From: Treponema sp.
GTDB lineage: Bacteria; Spirochaetota; Spirochaetia; Treponematales; Treponemataceae
Reading direction: 5' to 3'
Length of the DNA: 7,517 bases
Assembly (NCBI GenBank): GCA_018385415.1
Contig: JAHAZA010000090.1
Location: forward strand, 1-7,517
Shown: piece by piece, positions 1 to 4,257 of the stretch
Layout: the number at the start of each line of letters is the position of its first letter
Numbering within the stretch: position 1 is the stretch's first letter
Notes under the pieces: model-generated
The model's input: the letters and a program-made list of their open reading frames with translations, nothing else
What the model was told of the DNA's origin: nothing
The model's database searches: none
Made by a program: the position numbers and the translations under genes

Positions 1-279
1 CATGATTACAGTCCTGTTCATCTTTCAAGCCAGAAGGAGGAAGCAATAAAAGAATTCTGCAGGATGAGGCGAAGCATAATGACAGAGCTGAAGACTGCAA
101 AACAGATTCTTCTTGCATTTCTTCTAAAGCAGGGAAAACATTATGACGGAAAAAGTTATTGGACTGGAGAACATAGGCGATGGCTGAAAGATATAAAAAG
201 TCAATTAAAAATGTACATTTGTGGCGGAATAAAAATGTACAATTATTCAGCTAAGGCAACGCAGTCTTTAAGTCTGTAA
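1..279 (+). pseudogene. IS110-family transposase fragment, truncated at both ends
   Basis: The plus-strand frame is open from the window edge to a stop at 277-279. About the first 66 codons (1 to ~198) read like the linker segment of IS110-family transposases, between the N-terminal DEDD catalytic domain and the C-terminal Transposase_20 domain. Recognisable pieces are an A-K-Q-x-L-L-A-F-L-L-K-Q-G-K-H-Y stretch and the block W-T-G-E-H-R-R-W-L-K-D-I-K. After that block the family likeness stops abruptly; the remaining ~26 codons are translated IS21-end DNA with no transposase character. The C-terminal domain with its catalytic serine is therefore gone, and the N-terminal part lies off the window or is lost. 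An ATG at 64 is internal to the homologous stretch and is not a real start. The fragment is almost certainly inactive. Family assignment is from memory of the conserved motif, without a search. Confidence 0.72.
199..242. mobile_element. IS21-family element end with repeated AAAAATGTACA motif
   Basis: The 11-base sequence AAAAATGTACA occurs at 207-217 and again at 231-241, a 24-base period, with GTGGCGG between the copies. Short repeats of this kind at the tips are typical of IS21-family elements, where they bind the IstA transposase. The segment lies between the break in the IS110 gene (~198) and the istB stop codon (243-245), which is where an IS21 right end should be. The exact outer tip cannot be fixed: it lies between 199 and 212. 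A target duplication cannot be checked because the other end is missing. Confidence 0.6.
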
Positions 280-365
280 GAATTTCCCGCAATTGTAATT
301 ACATGGGAGTGATGCAGAATTCTGTCCAGAATTGCGTTTGCAACTACTGCATCATAAAAAAATAG
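243..365 (-). pseudogene. IstB-like ATPase C-terminal remnant (IS21 family)
   Basis: Read on the minus strand, the frame ending at the TAA at 243-245 gives a peptide with A-N-A-I-L-D-R-I-L-H-H-S-H-V followed by G-N-S-Y-R-L-K-D. This is the conserved C-terminus of IstB, the AAA+ helper of IS21 transposition. About 37 codons are recognisable (up to about position 353-356). Upstream of them the likeness fades into an A/T-rich stretch and then the sigma-factor stop codon, so the Walker A and B parts and all of istA are absent. The fragment has no start or ribosome binding site and is a dead remnant. Its stop lies right next to the repeated terminal motif, as in intact IS21 elements. Confidence 0.72.
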
Positions 366-383
366 TTCTTGTAATAAGCTCTC
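356..383 (-). terminator. weak possible terminator after the sigma-factor gene
   Basis: Just past the sigma-factor stop the minus strand has an imperfect stem (AGAGCTT against AAGAACT, interrupted by a 2x2 mismatch) followed by ATTTTTTT. The U tract is convincing but the stem is poor. It overlaps the istB remnant. Confidence 0.3.
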
Positions 384-384
384 C

Positions 385-1089
385 TTACGCAGCAATATTT
401 ACATCAAGACAGTTTCTAAGCAGTTTAATTGCTTTTGTTTCAATCTGTCTAACTCTTTCCTTTGAACAGCCAATTACATTTCCAACTTCAGATAAGCTCA
501 TTGGATTTTCTCCATTGAGTCCGTAGCGCATAATGATAACTGCCTGTTCTGTATGTTTTAATTTATCAATTACACTGTAAAGATTGCACACCGATTCCTT
601 ACTGATAAACTGGTCTTCAGGTGTCAAAGATTTTTCATCTTTTACCATATGAAGCAGTGTTGTCTCTTCCTCATCTGCACCCTTAACTTTTTTATCAAGG
701 CTTGCAAACTTCCATTTATCATTTTTCATTTCCTTATACTTTGCAGAAGGAAATTTAATTCCAGTTGCTGTATCTCTTATAGCTTTCTGGATATATTCCC
801 TAATCCACCATGCAGCATAAGTACTGAACTTTGCATTGCTTGACGGATTATATTTTTGTGCAGCATACATTAACCCGAGATTTCCTTCATTAATTAAATC
901 TTCAAGGTCCATATATCCCTGATAATTTTTTGCAATTTTGATTACGAAACGGAGATTTGCCTCAACAAGTTTTTTCTGTGCCAGTTTATCACCATTAAAT
1001 GCCTTACTGGCTAATACCTTTTCTTCTTCTCTTGTAAGAAGTGGAACCTTGTTAATTTCTTTCAAATAGAATGCACTGATTTTTTCCAT
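385..1089 (-). CDS. sigma-70-family RNA polymerase sigma factor (RpoD/RpoS-like, group 2 or 3)
   Basis: This 234-residue protein directs RNA polymerase to a set of promoters. Domains in order: a short region 1.2 (about 5-33, ISAFYLKEINKVPLLTREEE); region 2 (about 36-115), with N-L-R-F-V (45-49), D-L-I-N-E-G-N-L-G-L (64-73) and F-S-T-Y-A-A-W-W-I-R (88-97); a reduced region 3; and region 4 (about 172-228), with the helix-turn-helix at 197-226 ending C-S-K-E-R-V-R-Q-I-E. It lacks region 1.1 and is far shorter than a housekeeping RpoD. The -10 reading segment (98-114) differs from the usual RpoD sequence, suggesting altered promoter choice; that is inference. The start at 1089 is chosen because AAGGAG lies 7 bases upstream and region 1.2 begins right there; an upstream TTG (1164) would fall inside the promoter. 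The gene stands alone, downstream of rpmB on the same strand but behind its terminator. Which regulon it serves cannot be told. Confidence 0.93.
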   Translation of the reverse strand: MEKISAFYLKEINKVPLLTREEEKVLASKAFNGDKLAQKKLVEANLRFVIKIAKNYQGYMDLEDLINEGNLGLMYAAQKYNPSSNAKFSTYAAWWIREYIQKAIRDTATGIKFPSAKYKEMKNDKWKFASLDKKVKGADEEETTLLHMVKDEKSLTPEDQFISKESVCNLYSVIDKLKHTEQAVIIMRYGLNGENPMSLSEVGNVIGCSKERVRQIETKAIKLLRNCLDVNIAA

Positions 1090-1096
1090 GTTAATT

Positions 1097-1137
1097 CTCC
1101 TTTTCAACAGTTTCAGGTATCTCCCCCACAAGGAGGG
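1097..1137 (-). promoter_or_regulatory. sigma-factor mRNA leader with internal anti-Shine-Dalgarno
   Basis: The predicted leader contains CTCCTT (top-strand AAGGAG at 1130-1135), an exact complement of the ribosome binding site AAGGAG (top-strand CTCCTT at 1097-1102), 27 bases apart. The same 5' segment can instead form a local stem, ATCCCTCC against GGGGAGAT around a TTGTG loop, with one mismatch. The two pairings exclude each other. A translation switch is inference. Confidence 0.4.
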
Positions 1138-1143
1138 ATAATG

Positions 1144-1172
1144 AATATAGTTTTGAATACCCAAATCGTCAA
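1144..1172 (-). promoter_or_regulatory. sigma-70-type promoter of the sigma-factor gene
   Basis: On the minus strand TTGACG (1167-1172) and TATATT (1144-1149) are separated by exactly 17 bases, each one mismatch from consensus. Transcription should begin near 1137, giving a ~48-base leader before the ATG at 1089. Confidence 0.72.
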
Positions 1173-1415
1173 CTTAATGTCTATTTGAATATACACAGCT
1201 CACTGTATCAACTAGTGACACAGTCATTAAAAAATATAAAAAATTGAATAAAAATTTTATAAAAGGTATTTCTGTCATCCTTCTTAGTTATAGAAGGAAT
1301 CTGAAAAACGACAGATGCTAATTTACTTAATTTTCACCTGAATTGAATGAGAGAGAGTTGAAATATTATTTGAACAATTAATGAAATTTATCAATATAGT
1401 CCCCATATATAGGGC
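1173..1415. other. gene-free A/T-rich spacer with two dyads
   Basis: I see no credible gene between the sigma-factor promoter and the rpmB terminator. Two dyads stand out. ACTGTATC (1202-1209) pairs with GACACAGT (1217-1224), one mismatch, around AACTAGT, about 30 bases upstream of the sigma -35 box and thus placed like an activator or repressor site. A nested pair follows: TCTGTC (1271-1276) with GACAGA (1310-1315) enclosing CCTTCT (1279-1284) with AGAAGG (1292-1297). Neither has a U tract, so they are not ordinary terminators. A plus-strand frame beginning at 1381 overlaps the rpmB terminator and then rpmB itself and is not a gene. Confidence 0.5.
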
Positions 1416-1444
1416 AAAAAAAACCTGTCCGAAAACTGGACAGG
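1416..1444 (-). terminator. Rho-independent terminator of rpmB
   Basis: On the minus strand a perfect 7-bp stem (CCTGTCC/GGACAGG, top-strand arms 1424-1430 and 1438-1444) with a 7-base loop is followed directly by eight T. It begins 32 bases after the rpmB stop. Confidence 0.92.
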
Positions 1445-1476
1445 CTTATCTGCTAATTGCGTATAAAAGGCCGAAA

Positions 1477-1701
1477 TTAGTTTGCAGCAGCTGGTGTAGC
1501 TTTTGGTACACGAACTTTCTTTTCTACGAATCCACTGCGGAGACAACGAGTACATACATTGAGAGTCATTGTTCTTCCACTAAGTTCTGTTTTAACTTTG
1601 AGCAAGTTAGGGCGCCATGTGCGTTTTGTGTGGTTGTAAGTCTTACTTACTTTACATCCGTACAAAGGAGCTTTTCCGCAAACATCACAAGTTCTAGACA
1701 T
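1477..1701 (-). CDS. rpmB: 50S ribosomal protein L28
   Basis: This 74-residue protein is a component of the large ribosomal subunit. It begins S-R-T-C-D-V-C-G-K-A-P, contains the basic stretch H-T-K-R-T-W-R-P-N-L, and has the conserved N-V-C-T-R-C-L-R-S-G block. C5-x-x-C8 and C50-x-x-C53 form the four-cysteine zinc site of the zinc-binding (C+) form of L28; many bacteria carry a zinc-free paralogue, not seen here. Length is normal for the family (about 60-80). The ATG at 1701 is chosen because AAGGAAGG lies just upstream and all homologues begin at this methionine; the longer TTG reading at 1770 lies in the promoter. The gene is transcribed from its own promoter and ends in a strong terminator, so it is probably monocistronic with some read-through from the hydrolase gene upstream. 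Confidence 0.97.
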   Translation of the reverse strand: MSRTCDVCGKAPLYGCKVSKTYNHTKRTWRPNLLKVKTELSGRTMTLNVCTRCLRSGFVEKKVRVPKATPAAAN

Positions 1702-1741
1702 ATATTCACCTTCCTTATTAATATACAACGTGAGTTCTTGA

Positions 1742-1770
1742 ATAATATATAAATCTGGCATTATTGTCAA
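1742..1770 (-). promoter_or_regulatory. strong sigma-70 promoter of rpmB
   Basis: The minus strand has a perfect TTGACA (1765-1770), a 17-base spacer and TATTAT (1742-1747), the best promoter in the window, as fits a ribosomal protein gene. Transcription should start near 1735, leaving a ~34-base leader. The -35 hexamer contains the TGA stop (1767-1769) of the upstream hydrolase. Confidence 0.85.
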
Positions 1771-2690
1771 GAGATTGAAGTCAGTTCAAGGGTATCATAG
1801 GCAGGACTTACCGAGCCTCCGTTTTTAACGATTTTTTCAAGCTCAGGGAATTCCGGAAGGTTCTCTTCAATATATTTCTGCACACCATCATGGCTTAAAT
1901 CATGAGTCAGATGAGTAAACCATGTATGTACCGGAAGTATTTTCTGGGCACACTCCATAGTCTGCTTAAAGCTAAAATGGGTTGAATGAGGCTTAATTCG
2001 AAGCCCGTCAATTATGGCATGGTCTAGGATTCCCTTATTCCTGTTAATAATTTCAATAGATTTATCACTAATATAGTTCACATCAGTCAGATAAGCTATG
2101 GAATGAATTTGCCCCGTACTGTCAGGCTTTGTAAAAAGATAGCCAGTAGAAGGAAGAGTTCCATGCATCATAGGAATTGGAATAATGGACATGGCACCAA
2201 GCTTAAGAGGATTTTTTTCCGAAAATTCCCCAATATTCCACAGATCCATCCGAGGCTTTCCACCACCTTTCTGAGTTTTCTTGAATACATAATCAAAATG
2301 GGCCATTACAGCTTTTTTTGCATGATAATCAGCAAAAACCTTAAGACCATCACCATGGCGGTTAAAAATGGAGTCCCATACAGTTGTCTGTCTGTGAAAC
2401 CCGTCTTTTTGCTTTGTACTTGAAAAAATTCTTATATCATCAAGACCATGAAGGTGATCAGCATGCCCATGAGTTAAGAGAACAGCATCCAGGCTTTTAA
2501 TTCCCTGACGAATTGCCTGTAAACGAAATTCAGGACCAACATCAATTACGATATTTGTTTCCCCATCATTCACAAAAGCGCTGGCACGAAAGCGATTGTT
2601 ATGAGGATCTGTTGATTTACATACAGCACAGTCACATGCAATAACCGGAACTCCATGACTAGTTCCTGAACCCATAATCGTTAACTTCAT
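1767..2690 (-). CDS. PhnP-like MBL-fold metal-dependent hydrolase
   Basis: This 307-residue protein has the metallo-beta-lactamase fold and is probably a soluble phosphodiesterase-type hydrolase. The metal motif T-H-G-H-A-D-H (H74, H76, D78, H79) is intact. Later metal ligands are likely the His in P-M-M-H-G, the Asp in Y-L-T-D-V and a His in the T-H-L-T-H-D-L-S-H-D segment. The N-terminus G-S-G-T-S-H-G-V-P-V followed by C19-D-C21-A-V-C24 matches the PhnP-type subgroup (COG1235), in which these cysteines belong to a structural zinc site. PhnP itself opens 5-phosphoribosyl 1,2-cyclic phosphate in phosphonate breakdown, but no other phn gene is nearby, so the substrate here is unknown. Many bacteria carry such proteins outside phn operons. 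The ATG at 2690 is used since the family begins M-K-L-x-I; the TTG at 2708 adds only six residues. No ribosome binding site precedes it. It lies just upstream of rpmB and diverges from prs. Confidence 0.88.
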   Translation of the reverse strand: MKLTIMGSGTSHGVPVIACDCAVCKSTDPHNNRFRASAFVNDGETNIVIDVGPEFRLQAIRQGIKSLDAVLLTHGHADHLHGLDDIRIFSSTKQKDGFHRQTTVWDSIFNRHGDGLKVFADYHAKKAVMAHFDYVFKKTQKGGGKPRMDLWNIGEFSEKNPLKLGAMSIIPIPMMHGTLPSTGYLFTKPDSTGQIHSIAYLTDVNYISDKSIEIINRNKGILDHAIIDGLRIKPHSTHFSFKQTMECAQKILPVHTWFTHLTHDLSHDGVQKYIEENLPEFPELEKIVKNGGSVSPAYDTLELTSIS

Positions 2691-2702
2691 AAATTCATTA
2701 TA
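2691..2702 (-). promoter_or_regulatory. possible leaderless promoter of the MBL hydrolase
   Basis: A perfect TATAAT (top-strand ATTATA at 2697-2702) ends 6 bases before the ATG, so transcription would begin at or next to the start codon. No Shine-Dalgarno sequence is present, which fits a leaderless message. The -35 region (TTTTCT at 17-base spacing) is weak. Confidence 0.42.
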
Positions 2703-2736
2703 GCACAAAAAAAAGCCTCAGAAAAACCTGAAGTGC
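2703..2736 (-). terminator. terminator-like hairpin upstream of the MBL hydrolase
   Basis: On the minus strand CTTCAG (2728-2733) pairs with CTGAGG (2716-2721), including one G-U pair, around a 6-base loop and is followed by C and then eight T (2714-2707). Flanking GCAC/GTGC could extend the structure. No minus-strand gene lies upstream for more than 3 kb, so this is an orphan. It may block antisense transcription, attenuate a longer hydrolase transcript, or end a small RNA. Confidence 0.55.
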
Positions 2737-2851
2737 ACCATTTTATGCTTTTTTGTCTTTTTCCACATCCTGTAAAGCAATTACTATACATCGTGAACGG
2801 TAACGGTTAAAAAATTTGGTACTAGATATAGTGTTTTATGGGGAATTTTCG

Positions 2852-2881
2852 TTGACCCTACACTCTATTTGGTGATAATAT
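2852..2881 (+). promoter_or_regulatory. sigma-70 promoter of the prs operon
   Basis: TTGACC (2852-2857) is followed by GATAAT (2874-2879, 16-base spacing) or TAATAT (2876-2881, 18-base spacing). The start of transcription should fall near 2886. The -10 lies in a repeat: ATTTGGT-n4-ATATAG at 2867-2883 resembles ATTTGGT-n5-ATATAG at 2814-2831, one of which could be an operator copy. Confidence 0.7.
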
Positions 2882-2885
2882 AGCG

Positions 2886-2991
2886 ATGACTGCAGTCCAG
2901 GTGCTCGTTAAAGCATGGCTGCAGCATGCAGCTGTCAATGTGATGCCTTATTTTGACTGTTGCAGCTCTCTTTTCTAAGGGGTAAGAATAA
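2886..2991 (+). promoter_or_regulatory. structured prs leader with possible 30-codon uORF
   Basis: The ~105-base leader contains a palindrome GACTGCAGTC (2888-2897) and a stem GCTGCA (2918-2923) / TGCAGC (2927-2932). A second TGCAGC at 2961-2966 could compete for GCTGCA. An ATG at 2886 opens a 30-codon frame ending at a TAA (2976-2978) that overlaps the prs ribosome binding site AAGGGG (2977-2982). The ATG coincides with the expected transcription start, so it would be leaderless. The sequence looks like a leader controlling prs by attenuation or coupling; that function is inference. Confidence 0.4.
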
Positions 2992-4257
2992 ATGCCATAT
3001 TCTGAACCAGATAACCTGGCCATTGTTGCCTGTCCGGGTGGAGAAGCATTTGCTGATGAAGTTATCACTCATCTTCGCCACATGTACAAACACCGTTTCA
3101 CTCTCAAAAACGATGTTATTTCTAAACGCTACGATATCGAAAAAAATGAACTGATCAAAAAGATCAACTTTGACAGCGATATCACCACTTCAGATGTCTG
3201 CATGCGTGGTGCTACAGACAAATACCGCCCACCAGTATTCAAAGTAAACTGCAAGTTTACTTACTTTATGAATGGTGAATTCAAAACAGAACTTAACGAA
3301 TGTATCCGCGGAAAAGATGTATTCATTTTTCAGGATGTTGAAAACCACGAAGTTCTTAATTTGAATGAAGGCAAAAACAAACTCGCACTTTCTGTAAACG
3401 ACCATGTTATGTCATTGCTGGTTACAATCGATGCAGTTCGTCAGGCAGGAGCTTCAAGTATTACACTTGTTCTTCCAGTTTACCCTTACAGCCGCCAGCA
3501 CAAGAAAAAGGGCCGCGAAGGTCTTACAGCTTCTATGCTGGGGCATATTTACGAAATGCTTGGAGTTAAGAGAATCATTACTCTCGACATTCACTCTCGC
3601 GAAATCGTAAACGCATTCAATTCAATCTCACTTGAAAACTTACACGCAAGCTATCAGATCATCCGTGAACTTTCGAAGATCGTTGACCTTACAGGAAAAA
3701 CAGAAGATCTCGTTGTAGTTTCACCTGATACTGGCGCAATCGACAGAAATAAATTCTATGCATCAGGTCTTAAGCTTCCACTGGCTATGATCTACAAAGA
3801 AAGAGACTACTCAGTAGTAACTCAGGATGCAAACTCAACAAATATTAAAGCCATCAAGCTCTTAGGCGACGTAAGCGGCAAGGTTGCATTCCTTGCTGAC
3901 GATATGCTTGGAACTGGTGGAACATTGCTCAAGGCAATGAAGTTCCTCAAGGAGCAGGGCGCAACAAAAGTTATCTGTGCCATCAGCCTTCCATTCTTCA
4001 CAGGAAACGCAATCGAACTCTTTGACCAGGCTTACAAAGAAGGCCTGTTCTACAAGATTATCGGTACAAACGCAGTTTACCACGAAGAGCTTTTGACAAA
4101 GGAATGGTACATCAGTACAAATGTTTCAGGTCTCTTTGCAAACGTTATTACTCGTGTTCACCACAACCAGTCTTTGAGCGATTTGCTTGATAACCGCAAC
4201 ATCATTGAAAAACTCGTTAAACACGACGCTTCAGCTGATGATGATGACGAAGTATAA
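2992..4257 (+). CDS. prs: ribose-phosphate pyrophosphokinase (PRPP synthase), spirochaete-type with insertion
   Basis: This 421-residue enzyme makes PRPP from ribose 5-phosphate and ATP in the cytoplasm, for nucleotide, histidine, tryptophan and NAD synthesis. Visible motifs: N-G-E (94-96) and I-R-G-K-D-V-F-I-F-Q (105-114); the ATP/R5P segment P-Y-S-R-Q-H-K-K-K (165-173); T-L-D-I-H-S with the catalytic-type His201; V-V-S-P-D (242-246); and the PRPP loop D-D-M-L-G-T-G-G-T (303-311). Standard enzymes have about 310-320 residues. Most of the excess is an insertion between the first helix (to ~35) and the N-G-E strand (~90), plus an acidic D-D-D-D-E-V tail. The loop has Gly307 where the common form D-D-M-I-D-T-G-G-T has Asp, and His170 where R-Q-D is usual. 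The start is supported by AAGGGG nine bases upstream. It is first in an operon with the sugar kinase and HAD phosphatase. Confidence 0.94.
   Translation: MPYSEPDNLAIVACPGGEAFADEVITHLRHMYKHRFTLKNDVISKRYDIEKNELIKKINFDSDITTSDVCMRGATDKYRPPVFKVNCKFTYFMNGEFKTELNECIRGKDVFIFQDVENHEVLNLNEGKNKLALSVNDHVMSLLVTIDAVRQAGASSITLVLPVYPYSRQHKKKGREGLTASMLGHIYEMLGVKRIITLDIHSREIVNAFNSISLENLHASYQIIRELSKIVDLTGKTEDLVVVSPDTGAIDRNKFYASGLKLPLAMIYKERDYSVVTQDANSTNIKAIKLLGDVSGKVAFLADDMLGTGGTLLKAMKFLKEQGATKVICAISLPFFTGNAIELFDQAYKEGLFYKIIGTNAVYHEELLTKEWYISTNVSGLFANVITRVHHNQSLSDLLDNRNIIEKLVKHDASADDDDEV

Noticed and set aside
1090..1164. A 25-residue N-terminal extension of the sigma factor from an upstream TTG
   Set aside because: It would overlap the promoter and predicted transcription start. 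The ATG at 1089 has AAGGAG and coincides with region 1.2.
1381..1752. A 123-codon plus-strand frame through the rpmB terminator and gene
   Set aside because: It spans a terminator and lies antisense to rpmB, with no likeness to any family.
1702..1770. An extended L28 start at 1770
   Set aside because: The extension covers the -35 and -10 boxes of rpmB, and the family starts at the methionine at 1701.
2103..2423. A 106-codon plus-strand frame opposite the MBL hydrolase
   Set aside because: Antisense shadow of a gene with intact catalytic motifs; no recognisable protein.
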